This document shows positions 1 through 6,873 of a DNA stretch of 9,854 nucleotides, in pieces; within the stretch, counting starts at the first letter, position 1, and each line of letters opens with the position of its first letter. Below the pieces are notes generated by a model. That model was not told the DNA's origin. It did no database searches and saw only the letters and a list, made by a program, of their open reading frames with translations. The position numbers and the translations under genes were made by a program. Source of the stretch: Calditrichota bacterium (lineage in GTDB: Bacteria; Calditrichota; Calditrichia; RBG-13-44-9); the NCBI GenBank assembly GCA_016934605.1, contig JAFGSO010000188.1, positions 1-9,854 of the forward strand, read 5' to 3'.

Positions 1-1
1 C

Positions 2-202
2 TTTGCCGACAGGATAGCCCCCGTACCGACAACTCATAACCCGAAAGCCTTTTTTGCTGTCAGCCTGATAGCCCTGCTGGCAAACGCAGCACTGTTTATC
101 TATCAGTTCAGAAAAATCGTGAAAAACAGGCTGAATCCCTTAAAAGCGGAAATCTACAGCGAAACGGCTTCATATCGCCATGTCCTGACTGATTCGCTTT
201 GA
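2..202 (+). CDS. C-terminal end of a membrane protein (5' end outside window)
   Basis: The frame is open from the window edge to a TGA at 200-202, giving 66 residues with no start visible. Residues 18-35 of the fragment (AFFAVSLIALLANAALFI) form a clear hydrophobic membrane segment. A basic stretch follows (QFRKIVKNR), and then a polar tail ending in HVLTDSL. The positive charge after the helix suggests that the tail is cytoplasmic. No family can be named from so short a piece. The gene converges on the lipoprotein gene at 323-1639, with a long hairpin between them. Base composition is like that of the GC-richer genes in the window. It could be the last helix of a transporter, a permease or a sensor. 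Confidence 0.6.
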   Translation, partial: FADRIAPVPTTHNPKAFFAVSLIALLANAALFIYQFRKIVKNRLNPLKAEIYSETASYRHVLTDSL

Positions 203-210
203 GTTGAAAT

Positions 211-284
211 CGCGAACAGGATTTGAGAATGATTTACCCCTCCTCCCCGGGCAGGCCGGGGTAAAATCATTCAGCCTGTTCCCG
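211..284. terminator. Long imperfect hairpin between convergent genes, possible bidirectional terminator
   Basis: The outer arms GAACAGG (214-220) and CCTGTTC (275-281) pair, extended by CG/CG beyond one C-C mismatch. The inner arms GAATGATTTACCCC (227-240) and GGGGTAAAATCATTC (258-272) pair with a one-base bulge, with a C/G-rich loop between them. An alternative inner pairing is CCCCGG with CCGGGG. The hairpin lies 9 nt after the stop at 202 and 39 nt beyond the end of the minus-strand gene. No T-run follows on either strand, so classic intrinsic termination is uncertain. It could instead be a member of a dispersed palindromic repeat family. Confidence 0.5.
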
Positions 285-322
285 TCATCCCTCTCTTAGC
301 AGAGTATCAGGGCCGGTTCAGA

Positions 323-1639
323 TCATTTCAGAACATCAGCGATAGAGACACCGGAAGTCTCCCTTAAAACCAGCGAATCATTTTCATAAATGTTCAGAAC
401 ATAGTCTCCGCCGTCTTTAACAACTTCCCAGCTGACGGAAGAAAGATCATTCCAGAATAATTGCACCTCAAGAAATCTGGAGTCCATTTTAATTGACGAC
501 ATGAAATAGCCGCCTTTCTGCGCTGTATACTCCGCCATCCTGAGATTTGACCAGAGGGCAAACCGATCTCTATCATCTTCCGAAAACAGGGCTCCATTGA
601 CAACTGAACCATTCACCATGTAGGGGATATATCCGAAAATCCGCTCCAGTTCATCGGGAGAGTTAAATTCATCAGGTATTGTGACTTCTGCATCGGGTTT
701 TTTGAGTAGGAATGCCCCATCGCCGATTTCTGTAACAGACCCGGGGACAGATATGTTCCTGAATTCATTATAGGAAAAAGCGCCCGGTCCGATTTTTTTC
801 AACCCCGCCGGAAGGACGAGATTTTCAATGGCGCAGTATGTAAAGGCAGAGCCCCCGATTGTTTCCAGACCCGGGGAAAATTGAACATCGGCAAGCTCAA
901 CGGCACCCCGGAATGAATTGAACTCAATAACTTTTATATTGGATGGAATGACCAGCTGCCTTATCCCGGACCCGTCGAAAGCCCCCCAGGGAATGCTTTC
1001 CAGAGATTGCCCCAGAACCAGAGACTGCAATTCCGTACCGGCAAAAATTCCCGGATCGAGCTCTGTCACACTATCGGGAATAACAAGGGATTCTACAGAG
1101 GAATTCTCAAAAACAGCTCCCAACCGCGTCAGAGTATCGGGAAGGGACACGGTCCTGATTGTCCTGTTATCGTAAAAGCACGGCCAGTCGAGCTCTGTGA
1201 CCTTCAAGCCTTTGAAGTGGGATGGCACGACCATCTCTTCAGCGATTTCCGGAAATCCGGTAATAGTTATTCCAGACGGATTAGGGGCATATTCCAGATT
1301 GTCGTCGTGAATGAAGACTGTTTCAGAAACTCTGGCATTCTCAAAAGTCAATTCCAGATCAGTCGGACCTGTTCCTGTGGTGTTGAATGCGGTAAAGTTC
1401 TCCGCGACAGGCCTTAAGTGTTCGATCCGTCCGTCCGGGAAGGTTCTCGTGACGGTGATTCTGTCCAGATGGTATTCGGGAATATCATTCCGGTAAAAAA
1501 CCGTATTGTCGGCGAAACTGATTGCCAGTGTGCTATTTTCGGTTCCGCCGGTCTGGCCGGCTGGATTCCCGCAGGACATCAGTGCAGATGAGACCAGTAG
1601 AATAAGAAAGACAATCTTTCCGATATGTTTAAATTCCAT
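323..1639 (-). CDS. Surface lipoprotein with BspA/TpLRR-type leucine-rich repeats
   Basis: The protein has 438 residues. Its N-terminus is a lipoprotein signal: a basic start (MEFKHIGK), a hydrophobic core FLILLVSSAL and the lipobox LMSC with Cys23 as the lipidation site. The mature protein should therefore be anchored in a membrane, probably on the outside. Residues ~123-322 hold repeats of the LRR_5/BspA type. The entry ITITGFPEIAEEMVVPSHFKG is followed by units such as LVIPDSVTELDPGIFAG, LVIPSNIKVIEFNSFRG and LVLPAGLKKIGPGAFS. This fold is common in spirochaetes and oral or gut anaerobes, where it serves in surface binding. Residues 24-120 and the last ~110 have no domain I recognise. On the minus strand, AGAAGG lies 8 nt before the ATG, supporting this start. 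The binding partner is unknown. The gene probably belongs to the resident chromosome next to the accessory block. Confidence 0.88.
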   Translation of the reverse strand: MEFKHIGKIVFLILLVSSALMSCGNPAGQTGGTENSTLAISFADNTVFYRNDIPEYHLDRITVTRTFPDGRIEHLRPVAENFTAFNTTGTGPTDLELTFENARVSETVFIHDDNLEYAPNPSGITITGFPEIAEEMVVPSHFKGLKVTELDWPCFYDNRTIRTVSLPDTLTRLGAVFENSSVESLVIPDSVTELDPGIFAGTELQSLVLGQSLESIPWGAFDGSGIRQLVIPSNIKVIEFNSFRGAVELADVQFSPGLETIGGSAFTYCAIENLVLPAGLKKIGPGAFSYNEFRNISVPGSVTEIGDGAFLLKKPDAEVTIPDEFNSPDELERIFGYIPYMVNGSVVNGALFSEDDRDRFALWSNLRMAEYTAQKGGYFMSSIKMDSRFLEVQLFWNDLSSVSWEVVKDGGDYVLNIYENDSLVLRETSGVSIADVLK

Positions 1640-1732
1640 AATGGCAACCTTCTTTATAATTATTGATAAGCATTATCGTTAATTTATTGAAGCAAATTAT
1701 TAGAAATTAAACAATATAAATTGATAATATTT

Positions 1733-1749
1733 ATTGTTATTTTAACAAT
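1733..1749. repeat. Perfect 7-bp palindrome with 3-nt spacer
   Basis: ATTGTTA (1733-1739) and TAACAAT (1743-1749) are perfect inverted copies around TTT. The site lies about 95 bp upstream of the lipoprotein start on the minus strand. It could be an operator for a dimeric regulator. In such AT-rich DNA a chance palindrome is also possible. Confidence 0.35.
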
Positions 1750-1762
1750 GGGGTTTTGATTC

Positions 1763-1796
1763 GGGGATTTCAGGTTCAAGTCCCCCTCGCAGGGCA
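1763..1796 (+). other. Hairpin resembling a tRNA T-arm, possible tRNA remnant or attachment site
   Basis: GGGGATTT (1763-1770) pairs with AAGTCCCC (1778-1785) around a 7-nt loop CAGGTTC, with one wobble pair. The stretch also contains GGTTCAAGTCC, the typical T-arm core of tRNAs, followed by GCAGGGCA, which looks like an acceptor 3' end. However, the stem of a canonical T-arm (TCAGG against CCCCC) does not pair, and no D-arm or anticodon arm is seen upstream. An intact tRNA is therefore excluded. A remnant or chance resemblance remains open. Confidence 0.2.
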
Positions 1797-2001
1797 TAAA
1801 AAAAGGTACAGTCGAGACTGAAGCTTTCCATAACGAAATAATCCGACGGGGTGAAACGGATTTCTTTAAACTTGAAAGAAAGCAGGATAAACCATCAAAA
1901 CGCTGGACGTTGTTATCTTCTGGGAAATGATGGATTAGTGATACTTCATCCACTTTTTTTCCAATGATTAACAAATCCTTTAAGCTTTCTCCGTAAATTA
2001 T

Positions 2002-2029
2002 TTTGCATATATACAAATATATTTGCAAA
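2002..2029. repeat. 12-bp inverted repeat, operator-like
   Basis: The arms TTTGCATATATA (2002-2013) and TATATTTGCAAA (2018-2029) pair with one T-T mismatch around CAAA. The site ends 39 bp upstream of the first sigma-54-like promoter (2068). That distance is shorter than usual for an enhancer, but a repressor or activator could bind here. Confidence 0.4.
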
Positions 2030-2067
2030 AAATAGAATCTTGCAGTCCCTATATTGACTTATTCATA

Positions 2068-2084
2068 TTGGCACGGATTCTGCA
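2068..2084 (+). promoter_or_regulatory. Sigma-54 (RpoN)-type promoter, first copy
   Basis: TTGGCACGGATTCTGCA fits the RpoN consensus (TTGGCACG, 4 nt, TTGCA) with a single mismatch. The invariant GG (2070-2071) and GC (2082-2083) are separated by the required 10 nt. Transcription would start near 2095, just before AAGAGG (2096-2101) and the ATG at 2110. A sigma-70-like TTGACT (2054-2059) lies nearby but has no good -10 partner. Confidence 0.55.
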
Positions 2085-2109
2085 ATAAACTAATTAAGAG
2101 GTTTGAAAT

Positions 2110-2348
2110 ATGTTGAAAATCAAAAGAACAGATGATGAAAAATTAATCTGAAAAAGGGATCCAGTCATATCTCTTCCTATGATAAGGTTCCGGCAAAAAC
2201 TTCAAATACTGATCAAAATAGTCGGGAGCCAACAGAGCAAAACTGTCATAGTTTACATAAATGTATATTGTGCGGAAATCCTATACCTGAAGAAAAAATG
2301 CAACCAGTTCCCAATACATTGTTATGCATCAGTTGTCAAAAGAAATAA
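2110..2348 (+). pseudogene. TraR/DksA-type zinc-finger protein, frame broken near the start
   Basis: An ATG at 2110 has AAGAGG 8 nt upstream but stops after 13 codons (MLKIKRTDDEKLI). The -1 frame is open from 2139 to the TAA at 2346-2348. It encodes a C-terminus with a four-cysteine zinc finger: Cys codons at 2262, 2271, 2325 and 2334, which is CxxC, 17 residues, CxxC. The core CGNPIPE followed by VPNTLLCISCQ matches the short TraR/DksA family. These proteins bind in the RNA polymerase secondary channel, and TraR is about 73 residues long. Joining both frames gives about 79 residues, the expected size. The shift falls near the A-run at 2138-2142. It may be a real inactivating indel or a sequence error; I see no good programmed slippery heptamer. 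The gene sits directly behind the first sigma-54-like promoter. Confidence 0.6.
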
Positions 2349-2502
2349 GAACTGATACCCCCCAAACACTGAAAATGAAAGTTGATGGAATAGAAGGTAG
2401 TCGGGAAGATATTAATATAGCAAGACTACGACATTATTACAGGACAATTGAAAGAGAAGAAATCTACTCCTAAAGAAAGCCGGAAATGGCATCTCTTACA
2501 TA

Positions 2503-2519
2503 TTGGCACAAATTATGCG
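2503..2519 (+). promoter_or_regulatory. Sigma-54 (RpoN)-type promoter, second copy
   Basis: TTGGCACAAATTATGCG has the invariant GG (2505-2506) and GC (2517-2518) 10 nt apart. It shares the 11-mer CATATTGGCAC with the first copy at 2064-2074. Transcription would start near 2530, followed by GGAGG (2541-2545) and ATG at 2550. This supports 2550 as the start of the transglutaminase-like gene. The -12 half is weaker than in the first copy. Confidence 0.42.
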
Positions 2520-2549
2520 AGACCAAAGAGTATGGAAACTGGAGGATTA

Positions 2550-3113
2550 ATGATAGAAAAACTAAAGAGCATTATTCAACTATCTATATGTGGCTACCTA
2601 TTCTTTACCGGCCTCTATTGGATTGGTCAATACTTAATAAATCAGCAGCAGCCTACACAACCAAGTCCTCCCCTATCTTCTTTTCAGCAGCAAGTCATCA
2701 GAGAGCCGGAAAAATCACTGACAGAACGACCAATGCAAGATAGATATAAACTGCTTACCGGAAACTTCCGGGGAATAAACAGCCATGAAGATATTGCAAG
2801 GTACATAAAAGATAATGTTCGATATGAAATTGAGAATTTCGATGTATGGACTTCGCCAAGCGAAACTCTTAATCGCGGGTATGGGGATTGCGATGACTAT
2901 GCGTTGCTATACATGAACCTGGCTTACTTGAATTTGGGTATTAAAATGGATTTTGTCGCTGTAAACGATATTGATAGAACGATAAAAACCGGTGATCCTA
3001 CTCACGCTGAAGTCCGCTACAGAGGGCAACATTATAATATTTATACTAGAGAAAAACTTGAAAAGACTGTTGTGTTTTATTCCTATGAATTTGATGAGCT
3101 TTTTGATCACTAA
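2550..3113 (+). CDS. Membrane-anchored transglutaminase-like (papain-fold) protein
   Basis: The protein has 187 residues. I chose the ATG at 2550, with GGAGG 4 nt upstream, over an in-frame TTG at 2448. The TTG has no ribosome binding site and lies upstream of the second sigma-54-like promoter. Residues ~8-28 (IIQLSICGYLFFTGLYWIGQY) form a membrane helix near the N-terminus. A Gln/Pro/Ser-rich linker follows, and then a globular domain. The pattern GDCDDYALLYMNLAYLNLG carries the probable catalytic Cys. A following THAEV supplies the His, and the residues around QHYNIY may supply the Asp/Asn. Together these resemble the transglutaminase-like fold of bacterial Cys-His-Asp peptidases and amidases. 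The substrate is unknown. The domain is probably outside the cytoplasmic membrane. A separate role from the defence genes downstream is possible. Confidence 0.7.
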   Translation: MIEKLKSIIQLSICGYLFFTGLYWIGQYLINQQQPTQPSPPLSSFQQQVIREPEKSLTERPMQDRYKLLTGNFRGINSHEDIARYIKDNVRYEIENFDVWTSPSETLNRGYGDCDDYALLYMNLAYLNLGIKMDFVAVNDIDRTIKTGDPTHAEVRYRGQHYNIYTREKLEKTVVFYSYEFDELFDH

Positions 3114-3198
3114 AGCATCTTTTTCTAGGAATTTTCCCTATATAAGTATTCAGAAAGTTATTGGATAATACATATTGTAAAAAAAATAAGGAGAAATC

Positions 3199-4116
3199 AT
3201 GGGACTATTCAGTAAACCAATTAATTGTCCTCAGCCATTTATCGGGAAATGGGTGAATGAAAGCATTATAGCAAGTCTCAATTTTGATTCTGTTACGATT
3301 TATCAGCAAGGAAAAGAAATAGAGATTTACCGGAAGATACTTGGCCGCAATACACAGGGAAGTTTCGGATTGTTCAGCAAAGCTTCCGGGAAATTTTATT
3401 ACACATCATTTTTCGCAATGGGTCCTAGAATTGGTTTTGACACACTCAGGCTAAAGATCCTAGAGAGCCCTTTTCCCTTTACTTCCGAAATGGGATTTAT
3501 GAAAGCCAAGACTTTATTAGAAGAAGAATTACATGAATACACAACATATACAGCAAGTAACAAGGAGGAAATATCTGAAAGAGAAGAATCAGGTGAATCA
3601 GTATATATTGATCACTACTCAGAACCTCTATATGCAGAAAATGTTCAATCTAATTTTGAAGAGATGAAAAATAGAAGAAATAAACAGTGCTCCCGTTGCG
3701 GTAGCCGACAGTCCGTACAGGTTCACCATCTTACCCCTGTACAATTTGGTGGAACTGATGAAAAAAGCAACCTGATTTATCTTTGCAAAGAATGTCATGA
3801 AAAAGAACATGGTTACGAATTTGGAAATGAGAAGAAAAATTTAACTAATAGAAAACCTCTTGAGAAACCAGCTATGATTAATCAGGCTATTAATGAAGGG
3901 AAAATGCTCAAAATTAAATATTACAGCCCCAAATATCGTGACAAACCAGCAGAGACAACAGAGAGGATTGTCAGACCAATAGAATTATATAAAAAGGAAT
4001 ACCGATCAAACTATTCTTCTGGTTTTCATATGACTCTAAGGGCATTTTGTACTCTTCGTAATGGTGAGAGGAATTTCCAGATACGTAGAATCGAAGAGAT
4101 GCGTATCGTAGACTAA
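3199..4116 (+). CDS. HNH nuclease-WYL domain fusion protein
   Basis: The protein has 305 residues and AAGGAG lies 5 nt before the ATG. Residues 1-150 are unassigned; 120-135 are rich in Glu and Ser. Residues 164-204 form an HNH nuclease of the McrA-like type: C164xxC167, then VHH (175-177), GG, N191, C196xxC199-H200 and H204. These give a structural zinc site and a beta-beta-alpha-metal active centre that cuts DNA. Residues ~226-305 look like a WYL domain: the AINEGKMLKIKYYSP opening, ERIVRPIELY, then TLRAFCTLRNGERNFQIRRI. WYL domains bind nucleic acid or nucleotides and often regulate phage-defence loci, usually next to a helix-turn-helix, which I do not see here. The fusion may be a ligand-gated nuclease or an autoregulator of the downstream operon. 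It lies 145 bp before hsdM on the same strand. Base composition is AT-rich. Confidence 0.82.
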   Translation: MGLFSKPINCPQPFIGKWVNESIIASLNFDSVTIYQQGKEIEIYRKILGRNTQGSFGLFSKASGKFYYTSFFAMGPRIGFDTLRLKILESPFPFTSEMGFMKAKTLLEEELHEYTTYTASNKEEISEREESGESVYIDHYSEPLYAENVQSNFEEMKNRRNKQCSRCGSRQSVQVHHLTPVQFGGTDEKSNLIYLCKECHEKEHGYEFGNEKKNLTNRKPLEKPAMINQAINEGKMLKIKYYSPKYRDKPAETTERIVRPIELYKKEYRSNYSSGFHMTLRAFCTLRNGERNFQIRRIEEMRIVD

Positions 4117-4261
4117 TAATGGGGACAGATTCCAGAAAAATGTTAATGCTTCATTCCTGCAATCCAATATATACTGATCATACTTCTAAAACTTTCACAC
4201 TTGAGGCAACAATGACATCTTTTCCTTTCCATCAACAATTACCATCCTCCAGGGAGACCAA
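4117..4261. promoter_or_regulatory. Leader region of the hsdM operon
   Basis: This 145-bp gap probably holds the hsdM promoter. TATACT (4170-4175) is a good -10 hexamer, but no good -35 stands 16-18 nt upstream. TGATCA (4176-4181) is a palindrome. TGGGGACAG at 4120-4128 resembles the ends of REP-like elements seen near RAYT transposases in other genomes, from memory only. No T-rich terminator follows the HNH-WYL gene, so read-through into hsdM is possible. Confidence 0.3.
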
Positions 4262-4265
4262 ATGA
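4212..4265 (+). CDS. Possible 17-codon leader peptide overlapping hsdM
   Basis: The ATG at 4212 has GAGG (4203-4206) 5 nt upstream. The frame encodes MTSFPFHQQLPSSRETK and stops at a TGA (4263-4265) that overlaps the hsdM ATG as ATGA. This could couple translation of hsdM to the leader. The frame is short, has no known family and may be fortuitous. Confidence 0.2.
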   Translation: MTSFPFHQQLPSSRETK

Positions 4266-5716
4266 TAACCGGCGAAATCAAAAACAAAGTAGATAAAATA
4301 TGGGAGATATTCTGGACAGGAGGAATCACCAACCCCCTCTCAGTCATCGAACAGATCACCTATCTCCTCTTCATCAAAAGCCTGGACGACAAGCAGAGCG
4401 ATTCGGAAGCTAACGCATCCCTTCTGGGAACAGAAGTGGATAAAATCTTCCCCGATAACCAATCGGAACTGCGTTGGAAAAACTTCAAGCAAATGGACGC
4501 GGTCACCATGTTTGAAACCATGCAGAAAAAGGTCTTCCCCTTTATCAAAAACATGGACAGCAACAAGCAGTCTGCTTTTTCCAAATATATGGCCGATGCC
4601 ATCTATATGATTCCCACACCCCAGATGCTGGAAAAAATCATTACCAATGTGGACACTCTCCCCTTAAAAGAGAGGGATACCAAGGGAGATCTCTACGAGT
4701 ACCTCCTGTCCAAGGTAGCCACAGCGGGAACCAACGGCCAATTCCGCACACCCCGTCATATAATCAAGATGATGGTGGAACTGATGAAACCGACTCCCAC
4801 CGACATCATTATTGACCCGGCAGCCGGTTCTGCAGGATTTCTGGTAGCGGCGGGAGAATATTTAGTCAGAAACAATGATGATCTTTTCTCTATCCAGCAG
4901 GTTAAAGATCACTACGGTAAAGATATGTTCCACGGTTACGATATGGACAGCACTATGCTCCGAATCGGCGCCATGAATATGATGCTCCACGGTGTGGAGA
5001 GCCCCAATATTGAATATCGCGATTCCCTTTCGGAAGTGAACAAGGACAACGAAAAATTCACCCTCGTTCTGGCCAATCCTCCCTTCAAGGGATCATTGGA
5101 CCATGAAGCCGTATCGGCTGATCTGCTCAAGGTGACCCAGACGAAAAAGACAGAACTGCTCTTCCTTTCCCTCTTTCTGCGCATTCTGAAAAAAGGGGGC
5201 CGGGCGGCATCGATTGTTCCCGACGGGGTACTCTTCGGCAGTTCGGGGGCTCATAAAGCGATTCGTAAAGAGATTGTGGAGAATCATCAGCTCCACGCCA
5301 TTATCTCAATGCCCAGCGGTGTCTTCAAACCCTACGCGGGAGTTTCCACAGCCATCATGATTTTCACCAAAACCGGTGCCGGAGGAACAGACAAGGTCTG
5401 GTTTTACGATATGAAAGCTGATGGTTTGTCTCTCGATGATAAACGGCAGCCCATAGAAGAGAATGATATCCCCGATATTGTTTCCCGGTATCACAATCTT
5501 GATTCTGAAGAGAGCCGGAAAAGAACGGAACAGTCCTTTTTTGTACCCAAGGATGAGATAGTCGGGAACGATTATGACCTGTCGATCAATCGGTATAAGG
5601 AGATTGAGTATGATGAGGTTGAATATGAAGAACCGTTCAAAATACTTGAGAAGATAATTAACACTGAAAAAGAGATTACAAATCTACTTTCTGAATTAAA
5701 GAGCGCTATTGTATGA
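4262..5716 (+). CDS. hsdM: Type I restriction-modification N6-adenine methyltransferase subunit
   Basis: The protein has 484 residues, a normal HsdM length. The N-terminal ~130 residues are the HsdM helical domain (WTGGITNPLSVIEQITYLLFIK). GQFRTPRHI (160-167) leads into the methyltransferase fold. DPAAGSAGF (185-193) is motif I, which binds S-adenosylmethionine. NPPF (272-275) is the catalytic motif IV for adenine-N6 methylation. The C-terminal NDYDLSINRYKE is typical of the family. HsdM pairs with HsdS to methylate and protect the host target site. AGGGAG lies 5 nt before the ATG. The stop overlaps the hsdS start as ATGA, so the two are translationally coupled. The gene is GC-richer than its neighbours up to about 5590, then turns AT-rich in its last ~120 bases, which suggests a recombination boundary. 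Confidence 0.96.
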   Translation: MITGEIKNKVDKIWEIFWTGGITNPLSVIEQITYLLFIKSLDDKQSDSEANASLLGTEVDKIFPDNQSELRWKNFKQMDAVTMFETMQKKVFPFIKNMDSNKQSAFSKYMADAIYMIPTPQMLEKIITNVDTLPLKERDTKGDLYEYLLSKVATAGTNGQFRTPRHIIKMMVELMKPTPTDIIIDPAAGSAGFLVAAGEYLVRNNDDLFSIQQVKDHYGKDMFHGYDMDSTMLRIGAMNMMLHGVESPNIEYRDSLSEVNKDNEKFTLVLANPPFKGSLDHEAVSADLLKVTQTKKTELLFLSLFLRILKKGGRAASIVPDGVLFGSSGAHKAIRKEIVENHQLHAIISMPSGVFKPYAGVSTAIMIFTKTGAGGTDKVWFYDMKADGLSLDDKRQPIEENDIPDIVSRYHNLDSEESRKRTEQSFFVPKDEIVGNDYDLSINRYKEIEYDEVEYEEPFKILEKIINTEKEITNLLSELKSAIV

Positions 5717-6873
5717 GTTTATTACCATATAAAAAATTGATCGAGGTTTCTGATTTAATAATGGGTCAATCTCCACCTTCATCTTCATACAATGAACTTT
5801 CAGATGGATATCCATTTTTACAAGGAAAAACTGAGTTCGGGAGTTTGTTTCCTACTGAAAGGATTTATTGTACAGACCCTAAAAAAATATCACAGCTAAA
5901 TGACATCCTTATATCAGTAAGGGCTCCAGTTGGTGATGTAAACCTCTCAGATAAATCTTATTGTATCGGTAGAGGATTAGCTGCGATTAGAACTGGGGTT
6001 GAAATCGATTCTAAGTATTTGTTTTATTACTTTTTAAAGAATAAGCAACAAATCGCAGACATGGGAACTGGAAGTACATTTAAAGCTATTGGAAAATCCG
6101 TTCTTGCTGATCTTAAAATCCCTCTCCCCCCCCTCCCTATTCAGAAGAAAATTGTCCAGGTTCTGGACAAAGCACGGCAGCTCATCGACTTGAGAGAAAA
6201 ACAGATGCTCTATTTAGATGAACTAGTTCAAAGTTTTTTTTATGATATGTTTGGTGATCCTGTGACTAATCCGAAGGGGTGGGACTATGATTCATTATCA
6301 AATTACGGTTCATTTAAGAATGGTTTGAATTTTGCGAAAGGAGAATCAGGAAATAAAATCAGATATCTGGGGGTTGGGGATTTTAAATCACATTCAAAAA
6401 TTACTGATATCAATTCATTAACTCATGTCTATCTAAATGAAACACCCTCAGAAGGATATTTTCTAACTAACGGTGATATCGTATTTGTTCGTTCTAATGG
6501 TAATAGAGAACTTGTCGGAAGATGCTTAGCTATTTACCCTGATATGGAAAAAGTGACTTTCAGCGGATTTTGTATAAGATTTCGAATAAATAACAATGAA
6601 ATAGATCCTATATATCTAGTACATCTTTTTAGAATTAAATCATTCAAGAAAACAATGCTTCAGAATGGCCGTGGTGCAAATATTCAGAACATCAATCAAA
6701 AGCTTTTAAGTGGTTTAGAAATACCAATGCCTCCCCAAAAACTCCAAAATGAGTTTGCCAATAAAGTACAAAAGATTGAAGCTCAAAAAGTCCTGATGCA
6801 GGAATCTCTTGAAGAAATGAAAAACAATTATAACAGCTTGATGCAGAGAGCCTTTAAAGGGAAACTGTTTTGA
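5713..6873 (+). CDS. hsdS: Type I restriction-modification specificity subunit
   Basis: The protein has 386 residues with the usual two-lobed plan. TRD1 covers residues ~1-135 and the central conserved helix region ~136-190 (IPLPPLPIQKKI, DELVQSFFYDMFGDPVTNPKGW). TRD2 covers ~190-335, and the C-terminal conserved region ~336-386 runs from IPMPP to QRAFKGKLF. Each TRD should read one half of a split DNA target, and the helices set the spacing and dock HsdM. Both TRDs are strongly AT-rich, whereas the central region at about 6115-6215 is GC-richer. That pattern is expected when TRDs are swapped by recombination. A run of eight C at 6126-6133 lies between TRD1 and TRD2; a one-base slip would truncate the protein before TRD2. 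The start overlaps the hsdM stop by 4 nt, and the stop overlaps the next gene by 4 nt (TTGA). Confidence 0.95.
   Translation: MSLLPYKKLIEVSDLIMGQSPPSSSYNELSDGYPFLQGKTEFGSLFPTERIYCTDPKKISQLNDILISVRAPVGDVNLSDKSYCIGRGLAAIRTGVEIDSKYLFYYFLKNKQQIADMGTGSTFKAIGKSVLADLKIPLPPLPIQKKIVQVLDKARQLIDLREKQMLYLDELVQSFFYDMFGDPVTNPKGWDYDSLSNYGSFKNGLNFAKGESGNKIRYLGVGDFKSHSKITDINSLTHVYLNETPSEGYFLTNGDIVFVRSNGNRELVGRCLAIYPDMEKVTFSGFCIRFRINNNEIDPIYLVHLFRIKSFKKTMLQNGRGANIQNINQKLLSGLEIPMPPQKLQNEFANKVQKIEAQKVLMQESLEEMKNNYNSLMQRAFKGKLF

Larger units (their letters stand above)
1640..2067. other. AT-rich stretch without a supported gene
   Basis: No convincing gene is seen. A minus-strand frame of 114 codons (2028 to 1684) starts with TTG, lacks a well-placed ribosome binding site and matches no family I know. 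Its second half reads through the T-arm-like hairpin at 1763-1785, which argues against coding. The stretch holds two palindromes (1733-1749 and 2002-2029) and that hairpin. It is the upstream region of both the minus-strand lipoprotein gene and the plus-strand genes after 2068, so promoters for the lipoprotein should lie near 1650-1720. No clear -35/-10 pair stands out there. Confidence 0.5.

Noticed and set aside
918..1496. Plus-strand frames opposite the lipoprotein gene
   Set aside because: They are shadows of the LRR coding sequence, with no ribosome binding sites or domain signals.
1684..2028. 114-codon minus-strand frame
   Set aside because: It has a TTG start, a low-complexity beginning and end, and part of it reads through the T-arm-like hairpin. 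No family is recognised.
2448..2549. 34-codon N-terminal extension of the transglutaminase-like gene from a TTG
   Set aside because: It has no ribosome binding site, a polar sequence unlike a signal, and an in-frame ATG at 2550 with GGAGG just after a sigma-54-like promoter.
2375..2743. Frame with ATG at 2375 that stops at TAA 2471-2473 and reopens at 2486
   Set aside because: It has no ribosome binding site and no known family, and it runs into the better supported gene at 2550. It could be a decayed gene, but nothing proves it.
4120..4128. TGGGGACAG as the end of a REP/RAYT-type element
   Set aside because: Only one copy of nine bases is seen, with no inverted partner and no transposase in the window.
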